From Mnemiopsis leidyi (Eukaryota; Ctenophora; Tentaculata; Lobata; Bolinopsidae): 64,000 nt of DNA. Positions 10,601 through 25,500 of this stretch are shown piece by piece. Where the stretch lies: NCBI GenBank assembly GCA_000226015.1, contig JH152763.1:213430-277429 (forward strand), written 5' to 3'. The position numbers and the translations under genes are program-made. Below the pieces are notes generated by a model. It saw only the letters and a program-made list of their open reading frames with translations, was not told the DNA's origin and did no database searches. Each line of letters starts with the position of its first letter. The first letter of the stretch is position 1.

Positions 10601-13600
10601 CTAGACGCATATTCCATTACACGGTTTACTGTGTTTAGTAGGTCTTCTTGTTCAACAGACGCTTTGTTTGCCCTTTGTTTTCGCATTAATGCGCTGTCAT
10701 ATCGCAACAATGTACCAACCAGGTTTTGAGCACTATTTTTGTCTCTACCTGTTCATTCACCCAACCTTCACGATCCTGTGCATCCTCTACGTCCTTTATG
10801 TTCTGTGTTTCAGCAAACAAACAATAAACACTTAAACAGGCAAATTGTCGGCCAGTCTCTGCGATGCGCTGTTACATAGTTAATGTCTTATCTTGACCGT
10901 GTGAACTTTTTAAATCGGCTTTTTAAACAAGAATTGCGCCCGCTATTTTCGGTGAAAAATATTTGCGACCACCTGAATTGCCATACTACATAGGAGATAA
11001 CGTTTCCCATACCCATTACAAGATTCAATATGTTAGTTTTTCAATCTGTATTAAACAACATTTATATTAAACTCAAATAATCAATTATTCCTTCATATTC
11101 GAAAATTCATTTTTAAATATGTTACAACCACAGCCTTGCCATTTCACCTAATTTGCATTCGTGGCCGAAATTTCTGAAAGGTTAAAGATTTACATTTTCG
11201 ACATCCCGGGCGCAGTAGCAAAAGAATTTTAAACAGTGAAGTAATGAAGAGGTCACTGATCCCCTTTGCTAAGGTTTCCGGAACTTTTGATGTCATCTTT
11301 GTATAAACCACTCACCCTCCTTTGCCTTGGCTATTTCATTCTTTACCATCAATTTAAAATGCATATTTGATTTATGTTAAGTTGCTGAGCTCGCGTAATT
11401 TGCTATTTTTAGAACAACCCTTATTATCAAATATTTGAAAATGCTAATCAAGGAATTACGACACATCATGTAGCCTGCCAAGAAATGGGTACTTGATACC
11501 GGAACGACCGGCGAGATCCTCAATAAATGGGGAACTAAATGGGAAGTTGTGACCAGGAACCCTCGTCCAGCCTACTAGAACAACCCAAACCGGCTTAATG
11601 TCCTGATTTTACAATCCCCTAAATTTTATACCGCCCGGCGCCCTCGCTGAATAGTCATGACTTTAATCAGGATAAAAGAAGCACCCAAACCCAAAAGTTC
11701 TCAAGTTTCTCATTCGCGGTCATTTCTTTCATGCATTGTATCTTGTAGTAATAAAGAAGATGACTTTATTAAAAATTTTAGGCATTTTCAATGACTTCAG
11801 TTGGACTTGGACATCATTGATAACCATTTTCCCATGGCCCTTATCTGTAATTGTATGCCCAATGATCAGAGTTAACTCATCACATCAATTTTGATTAATG
11901 AACAGGACTAATCGTTCGCTGTCTGGAAAAATTTCCGGAAACCGTCTTATTTTCCCATTTTAGAGTATGATTAATTTCCTCTTTGGCGCTGACTCTGGAA
12001 TTTTCCGGCGAAACCATATGTGACCTACTTTCTTTTAAAAGGTTGCCGTAAACTTCTACGGTTTTCTTAAGACAAATCTCACTTCATAGTTTCGGGCAGC
12101 CTGTTATATCTGTTTGGCACGTGGAGGCAAATTGTTGTGCTTGTCTGCCGACAATCTCACTTTTGATACGTCTACATCTGTGACGTGTTTAGCATATCTT
12201 CTCCTTAATTATTTGGCAGCCATGCAAAATATTTCTGCCGTTTAGAGTAAGGTACATGCTTAACACTCATCGACTTACAGCCTAGCAGTCCATCGGGATT
12301 CCAAAGCTGTAAATCATGCATGGTACTGTCAATATTGACAGTTAAAAAGGGGTCTGAGAACTATATTTGTTAGAGGGTGATGCGTGTACCAATAAGAACT
12401 CGCCCCTACTTTTGGAAATGCTGTAATCAAGGCCCGTAGCGGAAGCCCGACAATTATCAAATATCAATTTATAGACGCCGTCTATTTCTTCAGCTCATTA
12501 TAACCTTATTGTGTCTTGAGTTAATGGAGCTGGCTCTGTGTTAAAATTTATTATGTCTCCTTATCCAGCCGGTTGTAATATCTTTATTTGAGTGTTCGTG
12601 AATGTTTCATCTCAGACTGCACTTCATAGTTCAAATTTTTTACCGTTGAGAAAGTTGCCAAGTTGGTGTTGTCTCCGATTTAAGAGCTCGACAAACTGGC
12701 GTTTTTAAACATTTTCTGGTCAGTTTCCTCAGTTTCTCGGTCCAATATCAGCATAACTGATAGACAGGGCCGGGTTTGCACGGACATTCTTTTAAAAGAT
12801 ATGTTGGTGCTTGTATCTTCTGTCTACCAGAAGATAACTATTGAAGAACTTCCAAGCTGTACAACAATTTTCATCAGAATGAAGCAGAAGGCGGTTGGGA
12901 AGGATAACCCGCGAGGTGTTGTACCCCTGTTATATATAAATATTTCATAACATTCCTGCGATAGGTTTTGGTCAACAAGCATTGGCCAGCCGGGAGGTAG
13001 GTCGCTGGTTAGCTGTTATCACACCACCATCTCCTATCGGCTTTTGTTGATTGTTTGTGTCTTGAGCGTATTAATCTCATATTTGGTAATATTGTTCGCA
13101 ATTCTCCCCTGATAACCAGGATCGTATGTCCAATAATAATCTCGATCCGTGACATTAGAGCTAGATTTTCTTGTAAACATCAATCTTGAGTCAAGACTGT
13201 TTGGTCAACTCCCATCAACTCTTCTTGTCGTGCTGCCGTTCATTTTGATTGTTAGCAGCCAGGTCTCGGTTAAAGCTAGTCGGAAATAGTTTGGTTACGA
13301 TTATGTTCATATTTCTAAAACATTTGGCGGGCGTATCCTGAGAATTTCACCTGTTTACTGCGCAGGTACCGTGTTCGCCGAGCTGCCCTGCTATTGGGCG
13401 GGGACGTGGCCGCACCATGGTAATTGTTTTGTAGCTTGGTATTTATTTCTCCTAATTGGGAGCTGTAGGCATTGTCTTGTTCCAGTACGATCAGAAAGCT
13501 CTGTCCCCTGCTCCCCCTCCTCTCTCTATCTCTAAACTTGTTATTGCTTGGGCGGTTCGAACTGCCCTGATTTCCTGACGTTTCGTATAGATTGTAATCT

Positions 13601-14106
13601 AACTGTTTATGATTTGTTTCTACGTCTGTAGTTGCAAAACCTCAAGATTGTTAGAGTTCCGTCAAATTGACAGTTTGCTGTCAACCGGCTGTCGTTAATT
13701 TGTCTTTTCCGTGAACCAAACTCAAAACGTGGTTGTTGATTGGTACGCTGCCTCTTACCCAATCAGCTAAATGACATATACCTGCAGCCGCAATGCCTCA
13801 CCGTTTGCCTCATTATTTTGAGGCTTAGTGGAGTATAAGGTATAGGCTCATTTGTTGAACTCTTGCCATAGTTGTCAACCTTGTAGTTTGTAAAATATTT
13901 GTTAATTTAACTTCGCACAACAATGTAGAAAGTTCCATCTATCTGTGATGTGAAGTCACATCATTGAAACCTCGGGGCTGTTTGTTTGTACCCGGTTTAA
14001 TTGTTTAAATTGCGGCCACTCTCTTTATATCACGCTCCTAAACAAAGTAATTGACACCTCATTTGATGACGACCAAGTGAAGTGTGATTGTCTACGTACC
14101 CCCCCC

Positions 14107-14908
<802 letters not shown>

Positions 14909-16365
14909 GTACACCTCATCCCCGATCTGTCCCCAAGTTTCCGACATATTTAGTTTACCGACCGGTCAGTCCCAGGTGCTTAGTCGTCCTACTCACGCGC
15001 TACTTAACTTTTTGTCTAATTAGTTCGAGGTACATTCCACTTTGTGTTTGCTTCTTCACTTGGTGTGATTCTCGGACTGTTCAAAACTCCTTTCTAGACC
15101 GAAAGTCAAGCCAACTTTGGTGGGCTTTTAAATGCCTTAACGAGTCACATTCGTGCCAATAATTAGCGAGGAATTATTGGTATTATCTGTTAAACAAGCG
15201 GGGTTTGTACTAGCGAAATGTTACGGAGTTATGGTATCTCCGATTGCCTCTTTGTTGTTCATTTCATTATACCGCACGTTACACGAGATCATTCATGAAT
15301 CTCTTATCCCATGAGTTGCGAATTCCAGAACTACATTCCGGTTGTACACTGTAGGTACACAAGAAAGTACGTGCTCTTTGTCAACTGTCTATCTAGGTTG
15401 GACCTTGAAAGATGTTTACGTACCGTACCAGTCATTATCCAAACAGTAAACACGGTTATTTATCATCCAGACACAGTTATTTACTTTCTTGATGTTTATT
15501 GTGATTACGGCTTCTCTGTTCCACATTTTGCATTTGTTTATTTTGATTTGTGTACGTTTGTTGAGCTGCAACTTAATTAACTGTTGCAAGTAAATTAACT
15601 ATTGCACTGCACTAAATTGGACGCGCTGCATACAACTCAAGCTTTGTACAGTATCTCTAGCAGGTTAATTGAAGAAAATTGCTACTATCCAAGGCTGGGA
15701 AGAGAAATTAATTAGTCTTCACACCGTGCGAGCTAACAGAGTGTGAGAATGTGATAGCAATCTACTTCTCTCTTACCTATCCTCCTCTACGTCTGCGACG
15801 AGATACTGGACCCTCGTCTCTTGTCTCAGATTGCCTCGTCTCTTGTCTCAGATTGCCCCGCCTTGAAAGGCAGTGCTTGTCTAAACTCAATGATTTGCGA
15901 TCAGGTGTCGCACCCTTTATAACCCGCCTTATCAGGGCATTCCCATAAAACGTCTGGTTTTTCATTTTGCTTGCTTTATTTCTTCAAATTTGATTAGGCT
16001 TATCCTAGTAAATTGGTAAATTGTCAGTTCTACAGATACGTATGACACACTTCAAAGTTCTTTTTTTTGTTCTGAGAATTATTGAATAGTTATTTAGAAC
16101 TAAATTTTCAGTTAATTACCCCCGTACATACCAGGATGTGACATCTTAGTCTACTTTTTGTCTATCATAAGTCTCAGCGTGGCCCAATTTGACGTTATCT
16201 GCTCTATTGTTAAATTTGTGAAATTACTTAAACGTCTGAAGTACAACTGTGAATCTGTTGAGAAACTTTGGCCTTTGATCGCAAATGCAAGTCCGTGTTC
16301 TATCGTCTGTCTGTCGTTTAGATTATTCCAAAACTCTGTGCTTTCTTTAGAATATTTTGAAGAAT

Positions 16366-16432
16366 ATATTCTTTAGAATATATTCTTTAGAATATATTCT
16401 TTGTAATATATTCTTTAGAATATTTTGAAGCT
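16366..16432. repeat. 14-bp tandem repeat GAATATATTCTTTA
   Basis: About four to five copies of a self-complementary AT-rich unit (GAATATATTC is palindromic) just upstream of the CH-domain gene. It could melt or form cruciforms, but no function is implied. Confidence 0.85.
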
Positions 16433-16589
16433 TTTCTGTTTCGTATTGTAAATCTAAAGTCATGATCCTAGTGACAATGTTAAAGTATTGTGATATTTTC
16501 GAATAACGTTGCTGCACGCTGTGAGGACCAAATATGGTAGCATTAGTTCCAATCAGATCTGAACTAAATCAATTATTCAGTAGTTGAAG

Positions 16590-19500
16590 ATGCCGGGCAT
16601 GGACACTGCAATGGACACAGTGCTGGAGTACTTGGAAAGTATTTCAGACATGGACAACTTGTCGAACAATTTCGAAAACTCTCAGCAGCTTATCGAGGAT
16701 CTTGATATCATAACTGACTGGATCAACGATCTTCTTGATCTGCGGGTATCTTTCTCAACTTAATGATTGCCAGTTTGTAGAATTACGGCCTCTCTATTAT
16801 TTTGGGAATAATCTCTGAGGCAATGGAATGTTATATGAATGGATGTTAAGTTCTAAAATTACAATACACTTTATCGGGTTTAAACCATACTCCCTTCTTG
16901 CAGTTGGAGAGTGAGACACTGACAGAGAGTTTACAGGACGGCGTCATCCTCTGTCAGCTGACCAGTGCCTTGTCTTCTACTGCCCGACTTGCTGGTGCTC
17001 CTTCCCCACCGCCCCCAGGTAAAGTACCTTCTACTGCCCGACTTGCTGGTGCTCCTTCCCCACCGCCCCCAGGTAAAGTACCTTCTACTGCCCGACTTGC
17101 TGGTGCTCCTTCCCCACCGCCCCCAGGTAAAGTACCTTCTACTGCCCGACTTGCTGGTGCTCCTTCCCCACCGCCCCAGGTCGAAGTACGCCTCAACTCT
17201 GAAGCGAATGTAGACTAAGAACCGTGCTCGATTTATCTGTATTCTGTACTACAGATGTCTGCTTGTTGCCTGATACGCCCTCTTTCTAAGGTGAACTTTT
17301 GTAGGGATTCCCCTAAAAGAGCCACACCAAGTCTCAAAATCTTTAAAACAGCAGATTTTTAAACAAGAGGAACATTTTAGGACAAATCAAGTAGCCCGTG
17401 CTAGTCGAGCGTTAAGTTCTTTTGTCAAGACCTTTTTAAAAGGTCTCGGACGGATTTTAAAGTCCTAAAATACGGGTTTCCATGCCTGTAAACTGAAGTA
17501 GTTCAGTTTAAAATGTAAGAATCTATTCCTGCAGTAAGGAATGACTTGCCAGTCCTATACCTAACGCTGTTCAACGACATCACAACTTGCAGGGTTCCCG
17601 AATCCCAGTCTTATGAAAGCTCATTTAACTCCTTCGCGCGAGAACTATACAGTGGGGTGCATTGCAACCTCGTAATGCATCCACTAATACAGATTACAGT
17701 GCATTACAAATTAAACAATTCATCTATAATACTTACGAGACAAATTCTAGTCAATCATACCTTAATCTTCAATACATTATACACATTATACACTGCATAA
17801 TCTACCTTGTATGAAATATTACACTTTACAGTATATTATTGACCTCTCTCCGCACCGTACAATATTCCCAGAGCTGCCTTATTAAACTCACAAAGCTCCC
17901 CGCAGGTATCCGAAGGTACCACAAGAAGTGTCGGCCCGAGTCTATCCAAGCCCGAGATAACGTATCTTCCTTCTCACTGTGGTGCATGTTGTACGAGGTT
18001 CCCCCCGTCCTCATCCTCTCTGCTGATGACGTTGTCATGGGACGTAATACCGCCTCCATCATCAGGTATTACTAGCAGAGTGTTGTGAGGTTTCTAATTT
18101 TGTAGCAGACCGTCTCGTGATTGTCTTGTGTTTGTCTCGTGATTGTCTACTGAAATTGTTTAGATAGTGTTGTGCGCTGCTGAGTTTGTGATACTCTGTT
18201 CATTGAAGAGTGTTTAAGATGATCAATACGTCAGCCTCTGTATTGATCGTATGAGGTTGAATTTGCTTTTTCAAACATCAACCAAGAAACCATCTATCCC
18301 TCTAATTTTATGCTGCTTCTTACGATCGGTTGAGTGTCAACAGTTAAAGCTCGAAATTTTCTCTCAAAATCAAATTTAATACCAGGGAACTGGTTTGTGG
18401 TAAAGCTTAAGTTTTTCACTGATAGATTGCCAGATTGTACCGTTGTGGTTCGTCTAATAAGTATGCCTGGTGCGGAGGTAGCTCATAACCACGTAGACAG
18501 ATTTTACCGCAAAATAGTGCTGCAGTTTAAAGTTATATAGCCTCTTATAAACGCTTAAATAAAGATAACTTCGATTTATTTCAACGGCGCGAGTTCGCGA
18601 ATTAAAGTTCGTACGTGATTGTACCTCTGTGAGCCGGTCCTGTCGTAATTTTAAATTTGTTAAAGAGTTTGATGGCAATTGCAAGACTCTTCCCTGTGTT
18701 TAAACATTGACAAGGCTTGTTTGCAGCCTCCTGTTGTACTTGGTGCGTAAGAGCTCAGACTTCTCGCCGACATTACTCTCCAGAAAATCGTCAACTTCTT
18801 CATCCACGGGTAAATCTTATTTTTTATATATTATTTTAATGTTTAAATGATTATAGGACTTAGATCAATACTCATGTTTTACTCTAATTATCTTGATTTG
18901 TAAAATAGAATCTACGTGTGGTTGAATGTAAAAATTTATTCCTGTTCCAACAGTCCATGTGTCGTCCTGTTTGTCATGGATGTTTAAGAAGTAGCTTTGT
19001 TTATCTATAGTTCAGTTTTGAAATGGAAGCTTTAAAAAGTAACTTTTTTCTGGCAGCAAATAACTAGTAGTTCTTTATCAGGTTCATACTACGATAGAGT
19101 AAATAGGAGGAGCTTCTCAAGAAAAACCTCGATTGGCGACTGTTTCCAGTGAGTCTTGTTCGTTTATTTTTCTATATTAGGTGCTGATGATGTAATGACA
19201 GCATTTAACCTCTTAATGGAGATTTATTAGAATTGTTCTGTCTTCTTTCAATGCCTGATTGATACAAAAATCATTTGATCTTGTTTAGTGAAATTTGTAC
19301 TAACCTTGATTGGTATGATTTAAAGTATGTAGCTAGCCGTATAAAGTCAAAAGTCTAACGATCCTGATTGGAAACTTACATTATATAGTACATATTGGCA
19401 ATGATTACCGATTACAATTCCTAACTGTTATTTTCCTCTACTAAAATTGAACTTGTCTTGATATCAAAATTAAAAAGTGTTATCCCGATCCCTACTTCCT

Positions 19501-22500
19501 GCATATATATTCAGTTTGCCCGAGTCTGTCTGTACTTCTAACAGTTCTAACAGTTACTGTGTCTAACAGTTACTGTGTCTAACAGTTACTGTGTCTAACA
19601 GTTACTGTGTCTAACAGTCACTGTGTCTAACAGTTAAGTTGTGCCTCTATTTACAGTACTACCTTTACACCGGGCCCGCTTCACCCCAACAAGCCTGGTA
19701 TTTAACCACCCCGCACGTGCCAAACATTCCTGCAAGTAGATCGACAACGTGCTAACTGGTACAGTTAGTGGGTACAGTTAGCTGCTCTCTTCCCATCATA
19801 GTCCTAGATCCTTGTCATTAGTAGAAATATGGTTTTAACTTTGTCAGTTCTAGATGCGATTTCGTAGTTCTTTATTAAATTGAGTCGTAAGTTCAAACAT
19901 TGGTAGCCTCTCAGTCTCCTGCCCTAACAGGATCCGGCCGACTTACCGTTATCGATGCAATTGGTCACGAATGAGAAACATGGAGTATAAGTATTTTTGT
20001 CCACCTTTAAAAGAGTCATCCGCCATATATCGTTCATGAAGCTGAGCCTAGAATTTTGTTTCATCGCTTCCACTGTCGGTTTCTAATTTTGTTGCAGCCA
20101 AATGCAATGTACACAATACAAATCGTTGTGTTGAACAGTCATGGTTCTGACTCCCATATTAAGGTCAGCTGTATGTTAAAAGAACTGCTTTGGCGTTCTT
20201 TAAGATTGTTTTGGCTGCAAATGTCAAATACCTGCTGGTTAGCGGCTCGTGGTTTTTGAATAAAATATGAAATGTTGTTCTTACTGATATTTCTCTCCTC
20301 GCCTGGTCTGGGTGTGGAGTCTAGAAGTTCAACCCTGACCATCTACGAGCACGCCAATCAGAGGGGAAAATCTCTTGACATCCACAAACCAGAGCCTTCT
20401 TTCTACAACTTAGGGGGGTGGAATTGGGACAATAAAATCTCGAGCGTGTTAGCTGAGGGTGGCTCTTGGGAGCTTTACACTGACGCTAACTATGGGGGTG
20501 AAAGAATGGCAGTTCCTAGAGGACAGGCTATCAACGTGAAACACAACGACAAATACTCCTCTGCACGACCTACATGTAACTACTTCAAGGATCCTGACAC
20601 GGCAAAGTTGGTAGTTTACGAGTATCCCCGCTCTCAAGGAGACAAGAGAGTGTTCTATGAGGAATATCGGTATCTTGGAAGCGACTGGAATGATGTGATT
20701 AGTTCGTTTTACGCTGAAAAGGGTGACTGGGAGTTGTACGAGCATAAGGATTTTCAAGGCAAGAGGGAAGTGGTTTTGGAGGGTCAGAGCAGGGACCTCA
20801 AAATCAATAACCGTGCGTCTTCTTTGAGGCCGCTCTGTGAAACATATAAGATGACTTGCAGGCTTCAAAAAGTAGCCACACTTAGCAAGGGGCCCTTGGA
20901 TTTCCGCCCCCAGTATGAAGCAACGGAGATAATAGGTTCACAAGACGGAGGGTCTTGCACCGGAGACGGTATCTCTACATTATCCCTTCACGACGTGGAC
21001 CGAGTTGAGGAGTACGCTGAACTTACCATCGACTTCGAGAGTACCGACGGAATAATCAACTGGAGCAAATCGTCTTCCGTTGAGGTGGAGACATCGGAAA
21101 AACTCCTAGGTTCAGGTAGCCCCCGCTCTGCCACGTTCAGCCAGGTAGAAGGATCGCACGTCCTCAGGTACTCCAGGTTGAGGAGCTTTTCAAGTGAAAA
21201 CGAAAACTCGGTTCCACACAGCGTCCAGTATAAACTACCTGGAGCTGCCATCATCTTCCAGTCTGTTGATCGTTACGCAGTAGATTCGGATTCTCTTTCC
21301 GTTAAGCTCTACTTGGACTGTCCTGATGGGACAAAGCCCACCAAGGAGAGCACTTCAAGGGTAAGAGCGGTGAGGTACCAATCTGCCCATGCCTGGTTCC
21401 TCACTGGCGAGTTCAGCGAGTTCGATTGTACTCGTGACATGACTTTGCCGGACTGTGTTCGAGCAGTTAGGGAGCGATATTTCGATGAAAAAGAAGAAAT
21501 TAATGCAGCTTTCAGAGAATGTTTCACCCAAGAAAAAGGTGTTGCCGACATGTGAATTGGATCATATTAAGACCATAGCTAGGATCTGAAACATATGTAA
21601 TATAATTTTTGGCTTTTAGCTCCATGGTATTCAATGTTCATTACCACAACACTTAAATGACAAAACTATTTTTTCTGACTATTTTAATTACTCTACCTGA
21701 TGACGCGGCTTTGCTCGCTTTAACATGCACTTTATACATTTGTTCGATTGCTCTTCAGCTTTATTTTTTGTGAGACCAAGACAGAACCAGTCATTAGTGA
21801 AGGCGCCGGCCATTAGAGCATTTTCTAATGATAGTCATGAAATTCGAATATTACCTTTAATTAGTGGTGTTGCTTCACCAAAATAGTTTAGATTATCGTT
21901 GATTCCATCGCCACATCTATATTCAGAGCCATTACTGAATACGGATGCTCAGTCGCCACAATTGTGGCTAGACTAACTTAATGAAGCTAATTGATATGCT
22001 GGACTATCGTTGGACTTGCTTCGTGAAATTGCATGGCATTGCATCTCAGAGTTCTCTTTATTGGTTGATATTGGCGAAATATCTTTGAACTTTTAGGAGT
22101 ATTGCTGAACTTTGTTCCGATTTCAACTTTATTCTTGGAGTGGCGAAAATCATTATCCATTTGAAAAGAAATAGTTTGGCGCTGTTAATTCCTGCTCGTC
22201 GTATCTATTTCTTTTAATGTAAGTGAGATTCCCCAGCTACAGTGCAAAATGTACAGGTTTGACAGCAGAAACCATGATACCATTCGATAATAACCTTCAC
22301 GATTCTTTAATGCAAAATAAAAAAGTAGAGTAGGAATAAGTGACCATGTAGTTTTAGATTCCTTACATTTACGCAGCATTCTGTTGGGTTTTGTTGCACA
22401 ATTGGTCTATTCAAACTAAATTTGGGACGATTCCATTTTCGGTCAAAGTCTTGTTTTTATGGCATATACAATGTCTTATAGAATAAAAATACAGATATTT

Positions 22501-25500
22501 ACCTATCAAGATTCGAAATAAATAATCTATTTAGCTCGCATCCTTGAATTAAGTCCCCCCCCCCAACATTTAATCCAAATGAACGTTTTTTTTGATCATA
22601 TTTTGTTGGATTTGAATTCTAGTTACTGAAATTGGTACATTAATGCTTATCATTAGGTCCTAATTTGAGCAGTGCAATATGCAATGTATTCAGTCCCCAA
22701 TTTATAGTCGGACAAAAGACATCTGAGTTCTGACATCACACCATTGAAGATCTGCCTGCTGAGATGAGCTGGCATTATGTACACTTTACACCTTGTATAT
22801 CTTGTATATATATCTTGATCCCCATCAAATTGAACAAGGCGAGTGTCGAGTTGTCGAGAGCGTGGCCTGTCCAATACTCCAATGTCCATCAAACCTGCCT
22901 CAATTCATGTTCTACAGAGGGGGGTCGCGTGATTAATCATTAACTTGATATTCCCTTATAGGGTCATATCTCCGACTGTTTGTTGGCGTTCAGAGTTTGA
23001 CACATCCGTATGACATGCCACCGTGGAGCATGCGCTGAATCCAGAGTTGAGCTGCTACGTGTACTCTAGAATTTTCGGCGGAGTTTCAACCAGACCACGA
23101 CAGTGTTCTCTCTCACTGCCATCATTGTTGAGCCCACTGCAGTTGCTTATCGACCTGTTGCCGCTTGCTACCGGCTACTTTTCACAAGCGATAAGAGAGC
23201 CGATACACTTCGTAACTGTACTTAGAAGATTTGTATCTCTTGCCAGCTTGACAAAAATAGATTTCAGCACTGCACAGCGGAGGAGCAACTGTAGACTTAT
23301 ATAGGCATGTTTCTAGCAAGAAGAGTTCTGGACTTTACCTGTAAATTGGCGGTCGTTAGATTTTCCCTGGGGTTTTACTTTTAGCGGTTTGGTGTTTTGC
23401 GGAGGTAATTATCTCTGCGATTTTTCAAGAAGACCGTCACATTCACAATGTGAAACATTTTTCGATTGTTCGACAGTTTCACGTTTACGGTTCGACTTTT
23501 TGAAAACTTAACTCAACCTCTTCTGTACCCATGACATCCTCAGTCCCATCTCCTCGCCAGCTTTTTCTCCTCTATAGTGGGATCCTCTAAATAAGATGAG
23601 AAGCCGAGATGGGCAAGAGTGGCGGGAGAGGACGAGTAATGGCCAGAGAGTAGAGAGAATAGAAAAAGGATCTTGGGATAGAGTATAAAGTGTGAAGGTC
23701 TCAATCGCTTTTAGTAGGCAGTTCCATTCGTAAACTGTTAAAAAGTATGTGGAGCATCCCTAGAGAATGTAGAACTGTTTCAGAAAATGTGGAACCAACC
23801 ATTCCAGAAAATGTGGAACTGTTCCAGAAAATGTGGAACCAACCATTCCAGAACATGTGGAACTGTTTCAGAAAGTTTGCAATCAACCATTCCAGAAAAT
23901 GTGGAACTATTCCATATTGTCTACTCTGTTAAATGTCAGGTTGTTGAGATGCAGCCTAACGCCTCTATTGTGTTAGTTGTTGCTGCTTATCCATTTTATT
24001 AATCGTATCTTTTGTCTTGAGAAAGAATTAACTGTGATACGTCACAGAAACTTGATTTACCACGCACGACTTATTTGTAATCACAAGGATTTGAAATTAT
24101 TTTATTCTGTTGTTAATCTTGAGAAGTTAGGGCCATTACAACGTGTTCAATGGTCTTAAATACTGACCATGGCCACTGAGTACCGACACCACGATATTTT
24201 TCCTAATTTTCACCATTTAACTTTGTAATCCTTAATTGGAAAATGCCAATGTGCCGGCAAAACTTACCTGAAAACATCATCTGAAAAACTTCTGAAAACG
24301 TTTAAATCTTTCCAACACTTTCCCGGTTAAGAAGTTGTCAGCCCTATGTTTCCGATGGTTATCCCGGTAATTCACGCAGTCTCCAGTCATAGGAAAAAGG
24401 TCACACAATAACGAGCTGCACTTTGTATTTGAAGTATTTTGTGTCACTAATTTTGTCTATCTGGCATCTGGTCGGTCGTTAAGAAATTAAGTAGGTAAAT
24501 CCTGCATTCCTATCTGTATCTACATGCACTCTGAGTCTGTCCTCCGTGGTTTCTAACACGTCATCTTCTCAAGAATTACAGATTATCTGACTCTACAGGA
24601 TGTACTAATTCGAGCACCGGATGTAGCGAAATTTCTCTCTGCCCATCAAGATCCGTTATAATTGTTGTTGAAAGCTTGTTCGAAACGGTCCTCCTACTTC
24701 AGTTACCAATTAAATCCACTGGTGTTCTGACATAAATGAGTCCCGCCGTCCTACCCAAGAACATAAATAGTCCTGAGTCTCGAATCCTGTTGTTGTCATT
24801 TTTCTCACTATTAGCTGTAAGATCTTAAAAATTGAGAAGATCGTAAATAGTTTGTGTTATAAATACCTCACTTTGCATCAGTTGCTACATCATCAAACAG
24901 GACAATCACATTTTGGCAGAGACAAAGTTTTTTAATAGCCAAAAAGCCTTTCGTGATCAATATTTTACTTTATTGAACTGTTAATGTAATAAGTCATTTG
25001 TTATTGGGAACTAAGAAATGAGAAATTTAAATTTATCCCAGAACCAACTCCTCTCTATCCCCTTTACCTTACCCTTCAACTCTTACCACCTGATTCAAGA
25101 ACTTGATTTACTCTGGACCTCTTGGCTCAACTTTAACTCTTTATACTCTGAAAGTTAACTTAAACTCTTATCCTCAACACACAAACTTTGACTCCCTGAA
25201 ATAAACTTTCTCTAACCCCTACACTATTGAAATGTAACCCTATAACAGTCTTTAGGTAACCAATAACCATATCTTTACCTCTGATCCTTTAATTCTAATG
25301 AATCTAACGGCTAATCCTGTAACCCTCTCACTCTAACTGCCCGACTGTAACGTCTACACCCAACAGTGAGGTGATGAACAACAGGAAGAATTTCCGAAAC
25401 AGATCCCTCTCTGTAGACAGTGAGGGTAGTCTTTGTAGCAGTAGTGGTTCCGCTCGCAGTCCTGTCACCAGCAATGAGTAAGTTCTTCTTCATCAACCAA

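Noticed and set aside
13545-13575. GGTTCGAA-like B-box with a possible T-arm stem
   Set aside because: No A-box, acceptor stem or anticodon arm can be fitted upstream, so it is not a tRNA.
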